From SIG440 sp045532055 (lineage in GTDB: Bacteria > Bacillota > Clostridia > Monoglobales > Monoglobaceae): a DNA stretch of 64,000 bases. How positions within the stretch are numbered: position 1 is the stretch's first letter; every line of letters starts with the position of its first letter. The notes below the pieces were generated by a model. That model was given only the letters and a program-made list of their open reading frames with translations, did no database searches and had not been told where the DNA came from. The position numbers and the translations under genes are program-made. The DNA is taken from assembly GCA_045532055.1 (NCBI GenBank), contig JAZSFF010000034.1:15083-79082 (forward strand), given 5' to 3'. Shown in pieces: positions 51,811-58,838 of this stretch.

Positions 51811-52827
51811 TTAATTTTTTTTGAGGTATGCCAGAATAAGCATCCCTGTCCAGATAAGACCAAGATAGCCGAAGACGGAATATACATTTGCAACCAAGTC
51901 TGAAAATCCGAAATGTGCAAAAGGTACAGCCGCAAGACAAAGGATGGCAGAAGCCAACGTGCGGTCGAAAGCTTTTTCAAAGCGGAATTTTGACAGCAGT
52001 CCAAACCCGTGGGATACTGCTGTGGTGCACAGAGCCATAAACAAAACCATAGTATAGGTGGTTTCATAAAATTTACCGTGGGCTGCCGCCAAGTCAAGCA
52101 GAGGCATCTGAGAAGATGAGAGTTTGTCGAAGTATATGTTCAAAGCCAGCCATGCAATGAATATAAGCATTCCAAGAACTATGCTGCTGAGCCCTGCGGT
52201 GCGATACAACGTTCTTTTGTCGGTGCCTTTTGAAAGGGGAACAAGGACTGCTCCTGCGGTTATGGTATTGTAGCTTACATAACAAAGAGATGAAAGAAGA
52301 GGGCTTGAACGCACACTGTTAATACCTGCGAATACGGGAAGGGTATCACAAATGGCAGAGTGAACACAGAGAATGGTCATGCCCAGAATCATTATGGGGA
52401 CAAGGACCACATTAAGTGCCACCAGGCCCTTGACGTCAAACACAAAAACAACAAAGCAAACAATGGCAAGAATGGCAATGCCGTGAGAGGGCGGAGCGGA
52501 AAAACTCTGGTTTGCCAGAGCACCGCATGCAGACATCATAACAAAAAAACCGCAGAACATATAAATTGACATGAATATGCGGATTAATGGAGAGGCTTTT
52601 CCTGCCACACAGGAAATAAAGCTGTCAAAGTCCTCGCTTCCGTTGCGGCGGGCAACCCACATGGTAATGTAACTCAAAAAACCAAAGCTTATGGTTGCCA
52701 GAACAATGCCGGTGAAATCGTTTTGGGAGGGCAGGCAAAAATATTCAAAAATTTCCCGACCCGAGGCAAAGCCTGCACCGATTACAAGGCCGATATATAC
52801 AAGAGATATATTGAAGATTTGTTTCAT
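51811..52827 (-). CDS. YkvI-like integral membrane protein
   Basis: This 338-aa protein has about ten transmembrane helices. The N-terminus YIGLVIGAGFASGREIFEYF is characteristic of the YkvI family, a poorly studied branch related to amino-acid transporters of the APC/NSS fold, with conserved unwound-helix glycines (GAGFASG). A transport role is inferred from the fold only. The gene is 139 bp upstream of the ABC exporter on the same strand; co-transcription is possible but unsupported. Confidence 0.8.
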   Translation of the reverse strand: MKQIFNISLVYIGLVIGAGFASGREIFEYFCLPSQNDFTGIVLATISFGFLSYITMWVARRNGSEDFDSFISCVAGKASPLIRIFMSIYMFCGFFVMMSACGALANQSFSAPPSHGIAILAIVCFVVFVFDVKGLVALNVVLVPIMILGMTILCVHSAICDTLPVFAGINSVRSSPLLSSLCYVSYNTITAGAVLVPLSKGTDKRTLYRTAGLSSIVLGMLIFIAWLALNIYFDKLSSSQMPLLDLAAAHGKFYETTYTMVLFMALCTTAVSHGFGLLSKFRFEKAFDRTLASAILCLAAVPFAHFGFSDLVANVYSVFGYLGLIWTGMLILAYLKKN

Positions 52828-52924
52828 AAAAACCTCCGGATTGTGACCTGAAATTCCTTTTCCTACTATATATAGTATGAATTTTAAGAAAAAATTACTG
52901 TTGAGAAAAATTATAAAAAAACCA

Positions 52925-52953
52925 TTGACAAGGTGTCGGTTTTGTGATATTAT
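52925..52953 (+). promoter_or_regulatory. Promoter of the rpmG-secE-nusG-rplKA operon
   Basis: TTGACA (52925-52930), 17-bp spacer, TATTAT (52948-52953). A leader of about 120 nt follows before rpmG. Confidence 0.8.
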
Positions 52954-53078
52954 AGTTACACCTCTGAAAAGGGGCTTTATTTGTGTTGTGAAAAAACACA
53001 GGATACAAGTAAATAAAAATCGGAATAAAAGATTTCACTGATTGTTCTGATGTTTAGTATAGGGAAAGGGTGAAAAAG

Positions 53079-53228
53079 ATGAGAGTAAAAATCACATTGG
53101 CTTGTACAGAATGTAAGCAGAGAAACTATGACACTATGAAGAATAAGAAGAACGATCCTGACAGACTTGAAATGAACAAGTACTGCAGATTCTGCAAAAA
53201 GCACACACTTCATAAAGAAACAAAGTAA
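53079..53228 (+). CDS. rpmG: 50S ribosomal protein L33
   Basis: This 49-aa protein begins MRVKITLACTECKQRNY and has CRFCKKHTLHKETK at its C-terminus; both C-x-x-C pairs are present, so it is the zinc-binding C+ form of L33. The start ATG has AAAGGGTG upstream. It is the first gene of the secE-nusG unit, as is usual in Firmicutes. Confidence 0.95.
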   Translation: MRVKITLACTECKQRNYDTMKNKKNDPDRLEMNKYCRFCKKHTLHKETK

Positions 53229-53255
53229 TTTTACGAAAGTAAGAGGTAAATTGAA

Positions 53256-53459
53256 ATGGAAAAGAAACCTAATTTGTTCGCAAGAATAAAAGACTGGTTT
53301 GTTGACATGAAGGCAGAACTTAAAAGAGTTGTATGGCCGTCATTCGCAAAAGTAAGACAAAATACTTTGATTGTACTTATTTTCGTTTTGATTGTCGGTG
53401 CAGTAATTTGGATTTTGGACTGGCTGTTCGGTTTGGGAATGGCTTTGTTAATCAAATAA
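53256..53459 (+). CDS. secE: Preprotein translocase subunit SecE
   Basis: This 67-aa protein has the amphipathic helix FVDMKAELKRVVWPSFAKVR and a single C-terminal transmembrane helix (residues about 38-62), the short Gram-positive form. It stabilises SecY. It lies between rpmG and nusG. Confidence 0.94.
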   Translation: MEKKPNLFARIKDWFVDMKAELKRVVWPSFAKVRQNTLIVLIFVLIVGAVIWILDWLFGLGMALLIK

Positions 53460-53490
53460 CAGGAGGGAAGGGCGAAAAGTCCCGTAATTT

Positions 53491-54012
53491 ATGTCTAAAG
53501 AGGCTAAATGGTACGTTGCTCACACTTACTCAGGATATGAGAACAAGGTGAAAGCAGATATCGAAAAGACCATTGAAAATCGCAATATGCAAGACGTAAT
53601 ACAGGAAATCAGCGTTCCCATGGAAGAGGTTGTCGAAATCAAAGATGACAAAAAGAAGACTGTTATGCGTAAGGTTTTCCCCGGTTACGTTATAATCAAG
53701 ATGGTTATGACTGATGAAAGTTGGTATGTTGTAAGAAACTGCCGCGGCGTTACGGGTTTTGTAGGTCCCGGTTCCAAGCCAGTTCCCCTCACGGATGAGG
53801 AGATTGCGGCTATCGGACTTGAAAAGAAAACCATTACTGTCGGCTTTGACGTGGGCGACAATATCCGTGTTAAATACGGACCTCTTGAAGGTTTTGTCGG
53901 CGTTATTACTGCGATTGTCATGGACAAACAAAAAATAAAAGCCAAAATTTCGATGTTTGGCAGAGATACCGATGTTGAACTTGAGTTCAACCAGGTTGAA
54001 GCGTTAAGTTAG
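53491..54012 (+). CDS. nusG: Transcription termination/antitermination protein NusG
   Basis: This 173-aa protein has an N-terminal NGN domain (KWYVAHTYSGYENKVKADIE, FPGYVIIKMVMTDESWYVV) and a C-terminal KOW domain (VGDNIRVKYGPLEGFVGVI). It binds RNA polymerase and affects pausing and termination. A good AGGAGGG lies upstream of the ATG. Confidence 0.96.
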   Translation: MSKEAKWYVAHTYSGYENKVKADIEKTIENRNMQDVIQEISVPMEEVVEIKDDKKKTVMRKVFPGYVIIKMVMTDESWYVVRNCRGVTGFVGPGSKPVPLTDEEIAAIGLEKKTITVGFDVGDNIRVKYGPLEGFVGVITAIVMDKQKIKAKISMFGRDTDVELEFNQVEALS

Positions 54013-54059
54013 TTACCCACACGGCTAATGCCGTATTTATATATCTGGAGAATTTCTTC

Positions 54060-54114
54060 GGGTAGGTGGGAGGGGCGGAAAGATTCCGTACCCCGATATT
54101 ACCACGTTTGTGAA
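54060..54114 (+). promoter_or_regulatory. Putative L1-binding leader element upstream of rplK
   Basis: In the 119-bp nusG-rplK gap, GTGGGAGGGGCGG (from about 54067) and TTACCACG (near 54098) resemble the L1-protein binding site found in rplK-rplA leaders of Firmicutes (GTGGGAGG...TTACCAC). L1 bound here would repress translation of rplK and rplA. Recognised by eye from memory of such leaders; not folded by program. Confidence 0.55.
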
Positions 54115-54131
54115 AGGGAGGTGTCATAAAA

Positions 54132-54557
54132 ATGGCGCAAAAAATTACAGGTTACATCAAATTACAGATTGAGGCTGGTAAGGCTACACCGGCTCCTCCG
54201 GTTGGTCCTGCACTCGGTCAGCATGGTGTAAACATCATGGATTTCTGTAAACAGTTCAACGAAAAAACAGCAAAGGATGCAGGTCTTGTTATCCCTGTTG
54301 TTATCACTGTTTACCAGGACAGATCTTTCTCGTTCATTACAAAAACTCCGCCTGCAGCAGTTCTTATTAAGAAAGCTTGCAAAATTCAGAGCGGCAGTGG
54401 CGTTCCGAACAAGACAAAGGTTGCACAGCTTTCAAAGGCTGATCTTCAAGCAATCGCTGAACAGAAGATGCCTGACCTCAATGCAGCATCAGTTGAAGCT
54501 GCTATGTCTATGATTGCGGGCACAGCAAGATCTATGGGCGTTACCGTAGAGGACTAA
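54132..54557 (+). CDS. rplK: 50S ribosomal protein L11
   Basis: This 141-aa protein shows KLQIEAGKATPAPPVGPALG and FCKQFNEKTAKDAGLVIPV in the N-terminal domain that PrmA methylates, and KPDLNAASVEAAMSMIAGTA-like sequence in the rRNA-binding C-terminal domain. It is part of the GTPase-associated centre. The start ATG has GGGAGGTG upstream. Confidence 0.97.
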   Translation: MAQKITGYIKLQIEAGKATPAPPVGPALGQHGVNIMDFCKQFNEKTAKDAGLVIPVVITVYQDRSFSFITKTPPAAVLIKKACKIQSGSGVPNKTKVAQLSKADLQAIAEQKMPDLNAASVEAAMSMIAGTARSMGVTVED

Positions 54558-54644
54558 TCTTTTAGGGTTTAGTCGAATTGAAATCAAGTGGGAGGAATAT
54601 ACAAAGCTATATTCTGCGGAACCACAATAGGAGGAAATGAAACA

Positions 54645-55340
54645 ATGAAGAAAGGTAAGAAATATCAAGACAGCGTTAAGCTTATTGAAAAAGGCAAGCT
54701 TTATGACACTGCTGAAGCATTGGAACTTGTTTGCCAGACAGCAAAAGCAAAGTTTGACGAAACTGTTGAGATACACGTTAAACTGGGTGTTGACTCAAGA
54801 CACGCTGACCAGCAGGTTAGAGGTGCGGTAGTTCTCCCCAACGGTACAGGTAAAGATGTTAAGGTTCTTGTGTTTGCCCGTGAGGGTAAGGCTGACGAAG
54901 CAAAGGCTGCAGGTGCAGACTTTGTTGGTGCAGAGGACCTTGTTCAGAAAATTCAGTCTGAAAACTGGTTTGATTTCGATGTTGTTGTTGCAACACCTGA
55001 CATGATGGGCGTTGTCGGCAGAATCGGTAAGGTTCTCGGCCCTAAGGGTCTTATGCCAAGCCCCAAGGCAGGTACAGTTACACCTGATGTAACACGTGCC
55101 GTTGCTGATATCAAATCTGGTAAGATTGAATACAGACTTGATAAAACAAACATTATCCATTGTCCTTTGGGCAAAGCGTCTTTCGGAAAAGACAAATTGG
55201 TTGAAAACTTCAACGCTCTTATGGGTGCAGTTGTTAAGGCAAAACCTGCAGCAGCTAAGGGTCAATACCTTAAGTCTGTTACAGTTGCATCAACAATGGG
55301 CCCCGGCATCAAAATTAACACAAACAAGATTGATGCATAA
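54645..55340 (+). CDS. rplA: 50S ribosomal protein L1
   Basis: This 231-aa protein begins MKKGKKYQDSVKLIEKGKLY, with KLGVDSRHADQQVRGAVVLP and MGVVGRIGKVLGPKGLMPSP in the core. It binds the L1 stalk of 23S rRNA and its own mRNA. I chose the ATG at 54645, with AGGAGG upstream; the in-frame upstream codons lie outside the conserved protein. Confidence 0.97.
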   Translation: MKKGKKYQDSVKLIEKGKLYDTAEALELVCQTAKAKFDETVEIHVKLGVDSRHADQQVRGAVVLPNGTGKDVKVLVFAREGKADEAKAAGADFVGAEDLVQKIQSENWFDFDVVVATPDMMGVVGRIGKVLGPKGLMPSPKAGTVTPDVTRAVADIKSGKIEYRLDKTNIIHCPLGKASFGKDKLVENFNALMGAVVKAKPAAAKGQYLKSVTVASTMGPGIKINTNKIDA

Positions 55341-55355
55341 ATTTTAAAATTTCTA

Positions 55356-55384
55356 TTGACATATGGCGTTTTATGTGTTAGAAT
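55356..55384 (+). promoter_or_regulatory. Promoter of rplJ-rplL
   Basis: TTGACA (55356-55361), 17-bp spacer, TAGAAT (55379-55384). It allows rplJL to be transcribed separately from rplKA. Confidence 0.8.
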
Positions 55385-55404
55385 GTCATAGTTAATGAAA
55401 TAAA

Positions 55405-55526
55405 TTCCGCAGACAGCAGGTGGCATTTGCCGTAAGTCCTGCCGAGGATTTTGCTAAATTACAAATTTTTTGGTTTGTTGTTTACGTTATAACCCTCGCT
55501 GTTGTCTTGCGAGGGTTATTTGTTTT
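55405..55526 (+). ncRNA. Ribosomal protein L10 leader with terminator-like attenuator
   Basis: Conserved pieces GCAGACAGCAGGTGG and GTAAGTCCTGCCGAGG (55411-55450) match the L10 leader family, in which L10(L12)4 binds the mRNA to limit rplJL expression. A perfect 9-bp hairpin AACCCTCGC / GCGAGGGTT (55491-55517) followed by ATTTGTTTT is the attenuator. The rplJ start is about 75 bp downstream. Confidence 0.88.
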
Positions 55527-55598
55527 GTTATAATGACAGATTTTTGTTTTGGCAAAAGTTTGTTTGAGAGCAGTTAATTTTCGAAAGGAGGAAACTCA

Positions 55599-56102
55599 AT
55601 GCCAAGTGAGAAAGTTTTAGAGAACAAAAAAGCCGTTGTTGCAGGTCTTGTTGAAAGACTGAAAGAGGCTCAGGCTGGCGTTATTGCTGACTACAGAGGT
55701 CTTACAGTTGCTCAGGACACTGAACTCCGTGCAAAGCTCAGAGAAGCAGGTGTTGAATACACAATTGTTAAAAACACACTTACACGTTTTGCTGCAAACG
55801 AGGTTGGTCTGGAGGGTCTTGACCCCATACTTCACGGACCTACAGCTCTTGCAACAAGCAGTACAGATGTTGTTGCTCCTGCAAAGGTTTTGGTTGAATT
55901 TGCAAAGACAAATGAACAGCTTGAAATCAAAGCAGGTTTTGTTGACGGCAAGGTAATTGACGCAAACGAGGTTAAGGTTTACGCAAGTATCCCAAGCAAG
56001 GAGACACTCATCTCCAAGATGATGGGCAGCTTGCAGGCACCTATCGGAAGCCTCGTAAGAACTCTGGATGCCATCGCAAAGCAGATGGAAACAGCAGAGT
56101 AA
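55599..56102 (+). CDS. rplJ: 50S ribosomal protein L10
   Basis: This 167-aa protein has VIADYRGLTVAQDTELRAKL and EYTIVKNTLTRFAANE in the rRNA-binding domain and a C-terminal helix that anchors L7/L12 dimers. It autoregulates through the leader just upstream. AAAGGAGGAAA precedes the ATG. Confidence 0.97.
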   Translation: MPSEKVLENKKAVVAGLVERLKEAQAGVIADYRGLTVAQDTELRAKLREAGVEYTIVKNTLTRFAANEVGLEGLDPILHGPTALATSSTDVVAPAKVLVEFAKTNEQLEIKAGFVDGKVIDANEVKVYASIPSKETLISKMMGSLQAPIGSLVRTLDAIAKQMETAE

Positions 56103-56168
56103 TAATTTTAGTAATATTTAAAATCGGGAAAATTAAATTCCCAAATATATTTTATGGAGGATAAAAAA

Positions 56169-56543
56169 ATGGCTGATATAGCAAAAATGATTGAAGATAT
56201 CAAAACACTTACACTTGTAGAAATTAATGATCTTGTAAAGGCTCTTGAAGAAGAGTTCGGAGTTTCTGCTGCTGCTCCCGTTATGGTTGCAGGCGGTGCT
56301 GCTGCTGATGGTGCTGCTGCAGGCGCTGAGAAGTCAGAGTTTGACGTAGTTCTCGCTGCTGCTGGTGCTGAAAAGATTAAGGTAATCAAAGCAGTTCGTG
56401 AAATCACAGGTCTTGGCCTTGCTGAAGCTAAGGCTGCTGTTGATGGTGCTCCCACAACTCTCAAAGAAGCTGTTTCTAAAGATGATGCTGAAAAGATCAA
56501 GGCTCAGCTCGAAGAAGTTGGCGCAACTGTTGAACTTAAATAA
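56169..56543 (+). CDS. rplL: 50S ribosomal protein L7/L12
   Basis: This 124-aa protein has the N-terminal dimerisation domain (MADIAKMIEDIKTLTLVEIN), an Ala/Gly hinge, and the C-terminal factor-binding domain (EKIKVIKAVREITGLGLAEA). I chose the ATG at 56169, with GGAGG upstream; an in-frame ATG at 56154 overlaps this site. In most bacteria rpoB follows; here a terminator does. Confidence 0.97.
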   Translation: MADIAKMIEDIKTLTLVEINDLVKALEEEFGVSAAAPVMVAGGAAADGAAAGAEKSEFDVVLAAAGAEKIKVIKAVREITGLGLAEAKAAVDGAPTTLKEAVSKDDAEKIKAQLEEVGATVELK

Positions 56544-56558
56544 TGATTTGAGTGATGA

Positions 56559-56588
56559 AAAGGCTGTCCTTAGGACAGCCTTTTTTTG
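56559..56588 (+). terminator. Rho-independent terminator after rplL
   Basis: AGGCTGTCC-tta-GGACAGCCT followed by seven T. It fully separates rplJL from downstream genes. Confidence 0.92.
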
Positions 56589-56859
56589 TTGCACAAAGCA
56601 GACGCTTTCGCTGAAAATACAGCAAAAATGAATTTGGCAATTTTGACAAAAAACAAGCTGAAATTTTGTGAAAAAATATCATAAAAATTTTTAAAAAGTG
56701 AAAAAATCAACAGCTTGTTGATGAACTTTATTATATGCACAAGATGTTGTCTTTTTGGAGAAAAAAAGGGGAATTTATTTACAAAAATGATGATGCAAAA
56801 AAGGATATTCTGGGGTGAAAAAAGATGAAAATTTTCATAAAAAAGAATAATATGGAAAA

Positions 56860-56894
56860 CCCCTGAAACCCTTGTGTGCAAAGGGGTTTAGGGG
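56860..56894. other. Long GC-rich inverted repeat
   Basis: CCCCTGAAACCCTT / AAGGGGTTTAGGGG, 14 pairs with one mismatch and one G-U, loop GTGTGCA. No T tract follows on the + strand, and only A/T-mixed sequence is on the other. Its role is unknown. Confidence 0.7.
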
Positions 56895-56966
56895 GGTTGG
56901 ACAAATGCACAAAACGAGGATGTTTTTTTTGTGCACAAATATCAGCAACAAATTCCAAGTTAATTG

Positions 56967-56995
56967 TTGACAAAACCTGAAGAGAAGTATATAAT
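56967..56995 (+). promoter_or_regulatory. Strong promoter of the secreted-protein gene
   Basis: Consensus TTGACA (56967-56972) and TATAAT (56990-56995) with a 17-bp spacer: a perfect sigma-A type promoter. Confidence 0.88.
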
Positions 56996-57124
56996 TAGAA
57001 AGAGTTTAGAAGTTAATAAGTACATAAAAGGATGCGTGAAGGGGATGTCATGTGTTGTTTTTTGTATTTGTAAACGAATAAACAACAAACCATATGCAAT
57101 TTTGCAGATGAAAGGAGAATTTTT

Positions 57125-57793
57125 ATGAACAACAAAATTTTGGCACGCGTTGTTGCTGTTGTTTTGTCTGTTATGATGCTGGGTACAGTTGCATTTGCCG
57201 CTCCAACATTTGATATGGAGAACACAATTACCAACGATACAACTGGTATTGATGGGTTCGCTGACCAGACTCAGAAGACAATGATTGCTTTCCAGGCAGA
57301 TAGCGAAGATGCTGAAGCTCCCGATGCGGCTGATGATATCCTTGCTATTGATCAGGATGCAGGTATTGATGCTACGGTTACAATTAATGGCGCAGATATT
57401 TCAAAGGACTACATTATCGTTGTTTATGGCGGTATTGATGGTAAGGGTTCAAGATATTCTATGGCTGCTAGAGAAATCGCTGACGATCCTACAGTATTGC
57501 CAGGAACAACAATAACTCTTTCTGCTGGAGCAGTAGAAGCAGGTGATGGTAAAATTATTAAGAATGCTATAGTGGTTAACACAGCGTTCCCAACACTTGC
57601 AGAAACTAAGACTGTAACAAAATATGGATACAAAGCTTCTTTGGCTGAAGGTGGAACAAAAACAAACGATATCTATGTTGAGCCTGTTGGCGGTCTTGAA
57701 GTTTTAGGTGGCGGTACAGTTAACTTCAATCTTTTGATGGTTGGTGTTCCTGACAACACAGCAATTACTTTTGCGTCGTATATAGAGTACTAA
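57125..57793 (+). CDS. Secreted acidic protein of unknown function
   Basis: This 222-aa protein has a clear signal peptide: basic MNNKILAR, a hydrophobic stretch VVAVVLSVMMLGTVAFA, and cleavage probably after AFA near residue 25. The mature part is strongly acidic and rich in Ala, Thr, Gly and Asp, with no Cys and no LPxTG, SLH or other anchor. Strand-like segments such as ATVTINGADISKDYIIVVYG suggest a beta-sandwich. I do not recognise a family. A perfect promoter, a long leader and an AAAGGAG ribosome-binding site suggest high expression. It may share a transcript with the 62-aa gene that follows after 37 bp. Confidence 0.85.
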   Translation: MNNKILARVVAVVLSVMMLGTVAFAAPTFDMENTITNDTTGIDGFADQTQKTMIAFQADSEDAEAPDAADDILAIDQDAGIDATVTINGADISKDYIIVVYGGIDGKGSRYSMAAREIADDPTVLPGTTITLSAGAVEAGDGKIIKNAIVVNTAFPTLAETKTVTKYGYKASLAEGGTKTNDIYVEPVGGLEVLGGGTVNFNLLMVGVPDNTAITFASYIEY

Positions 57794-57830
57794 TAATCGG
57801 TTGATTTAAAACAGAAAGGTGGAAAATATA

Positions 57831-58019
57831 ATGAAAAAGCTTTATGCAACACCCACAGTTGAATTTACCGGTTTTGACGTTGAGGACGTAATCACAGTTA
57901 GTATTCAGACATTAGCAACCACACCAGAAGGAATAGCCGCTGTTATGACAGCTGTTGGTGAAAGCGTTGTTAATGATAACTATGATGCTACTGTACACTA
58001 CAGTTCTTATGAGTGGTAA
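57831..58019 (+). CDS. Small 62-aa protein with leader-like N-terminus (EDVI motif)
   Basis: The protein begins MKKLYATPTVEFTGFDVEDV and continues ITVSIQTLATTPEG; no Cys is present and no signal peptide is seen. Short Clostridia proteins that start MKKxYxxPxVExxxFxxEDVIxxS are common in genomes, usually unannotated, with a conserved N-terminal half and a variable C-terminal half; some resemble peptide-precursor leaders. No modifying enzyme is encoded nearby. AAAGGTGG precedes the ATG, and an in-frame GTG at 57819 lies inside that site. It follows the secreted-protein gene and is closed by a terminator. Confidence 0.75.
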   Translation: MKKLYATPTVEFTGFDVEDVITVSIQTLATTPEGIAAVMTAVGESVVNDNYDATVHYSSYEW

Positions 58020-58044
58020 TTCAACTTACTTAAATAAGCAAAAC

Positions 58045-58075
58045 AGGTATGGCAAACGCCATACCTTTTTTGTTT
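58045..58075 (+). terminator. Rho-independent terminator after the 62-aa gene
   Basis: AGGTATGGC / GCCATACCT with an AAAC-type loop, followed by TTTTTTGTTTG. Confidence 0.9.
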
Positions 58076-58139
58076 GTAGAAAAAATGGATTAATTGGCAG
58101 TTAAAGTATTAAAAAATATCGCAAAATATTAAATGTCTA

Positions 58140-58168
58140 TTGATTTTTTGCCGGGAATTTGGTATTAT
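58140..58168 (+). promoter_or_regulatory. Promoter of the 95-aa gene
   Basis: TTGATT (58140-58145), 17-bp spacer, TATTAT (58163-58168). Confidence 0.7.
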
Positions 58169-58198
58169 ATACAAGTAAACTGAAAGGGGGCATTTTCT

Positions 58199-58486
58199 AT
58201 GGCCACAAAAAAGAAAGAAGAAGTTTTGACTTATAAGGGTAAGATGTTGCTTAGAAAGGGCAATGAAATATATTACGGAAATCCTGGTGAAAAGTATATG
58301 GTGGTATTCCGTATAACTGAAACTGATAAACTTGAAGACATTGATATATCCAAAAAGGTTGTTATTGAACTTAGAACAAACAGCGAGAATAATTCCATGC
58401 TTATCAAACAGGCGGAACGTGACGGACTTTACAAGGCGTTTGACATTGGATTTTTCTGGCTTGATGATGCATTGGAAAACTTCTAA
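58199..58486 (+). CDS. Conserved hypothetical protein, 95 aa
   Basis: This small soluble protein starts with a Lys-rich tail (MATKKKEEVLTYKGKMLLRK) and has a central beta-rich part (YMVVFRITETDKLEDIDISK), ending in a helix around DIGFFWLDDALENF. Similar small proteins occur in many Clostridia without an assigned role; I know no function. It has its own promoter, an AAAGGGGG ribosome-binding site and a terminator, so it looks like a real single-gene unit. Confidence 0.8.
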   Translation: MATKKKEEVLTYKGKMLLRKGNEIYYGNPGEKYMVVFRITETDKLEDIDISKKVVIELRTNSENNSMLIKQAERDGLYKAFDIGFFWLDDALENF

Positions 58487-58492
58487 AAAGAT

Positions 58493-58525
58493 TTCAGCCC
58501 TGCAAATTCCCGCAGGGCTGAATAA
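58493..58525 (+). terminator. Hairpin after the 95-aa gene
   Basis: TTCAGCCCTGC / GCAGGGCTGAA with an 8-base loop, followed by TAAATT, a weak T tract. Confidence 0.7.
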
Positions 58526-58542
58526 ATTATGGCTTAATATAT

Positions 58543-58619
58543 GTGCCCGTAGCTCAGCTGGATAGAGTGTCAGACTCCGACTCTGAAGGTCATGCGTTCG
58601 AATCGCACCGGGCATACCA
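58543..58619 (+). tRNA. tRNA-Arg (anticodon CCG)
   Basis: A full cloverleaf can be drawn: acceptor GTGCCCG with CGGGCAT, D arm GCTC-AGCTGGATA-GAGT, anticodon stem TCAGA / TCTGA with loop CTCCGAC (anticodon CCG, codon CGG), T arm ATGCG-TTCGAAT-CGCAC and an encoded CCA. The first acceptor pair is G-U and the outermost T-stem pair is A-C, both slightly unusual but tolerable. The D, anticodon and T loops have standard invariant bases. Confidence 0.93.
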
Positions 58620-58805
58620 ACAAAAGCATCCACGGTCTCTGCCCGTGGATGCCTGTTTTTTCTCACGCATTCCCCTGGTGTAAAACGCTGTGCGTTTTTC
58701 TTCTATTGAAAAATGCTCTCGCATTTTCCAATCCTACGCTAAAAACGTGCCACCGGCACCTTTTTTACGCTCCGGCATGCGTTCGAATCGCACCGGGCAT
58801 ACCAA
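58591..58805. repeat. 30-bp direct repeat of the tRNA-Arg 3' end
   Basis: Positions 58591-58620 (T arm, acceptor 3' strand and CCAA of the tRNA) are repeated exactly at 58776-58805. The 155 bp between hold a terminator-like hairpin and several small inverted repeats, and no integrase. The second copy has no 5' half of a tRNA before it. This is the form left by site-specific integration into a tRNA 3' end, followed by loss of most of the element. Confidence 0.82.
58626..58660 (+). terminator. Terminator of tRNA-Arg
   Basis: GCATCCACGG / CCGTGGATGC with a 7-base loop and CTGTTTTTTCT after it. Confidence 0.88.
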
Positions 58806-58836
58806 AAAAGCGACACATTCAATGAGTCGCTTTTTA
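58804..58836 (-). terminator. Terminator of the Hrb gene
   Basis: AAAAAGCGAC / GTCGCTTTTT with an 11-base loop; on the - strand the stem is followed by T residues. It begins directly at the end of the second tRNA-end copy. Confidence 0.85.
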
Positions 58837-58838
58837 TA

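Larger units (their letters stand above)
56589..57124. other. Gene-free 536-bp AT-rich region with hairpin, promoter and leader
   Basis: No convincing ORF was seen on either strand. The section 56600-56850 is A-rich on the + strand. A long GC-rich hairpin sits at 56860-56894. A near-perfect promoter (56967-56995) starts a leader of about 120 nt, whose 57053-57087 part can fold as TGTTGTTT / AAACAACA with a 19-base loop, before the secreted-protein gene. In most bacteria rpoB would be found here. Confidence 0.7.

Noticed and set aside
58109..58666. A 185-codon - strand frame and + strand frames crossing the tRNA-Arg gene.
   Set aside because: They translate a tRNA and its terminator; the shared residues among them come from the duplicated tRNA end.
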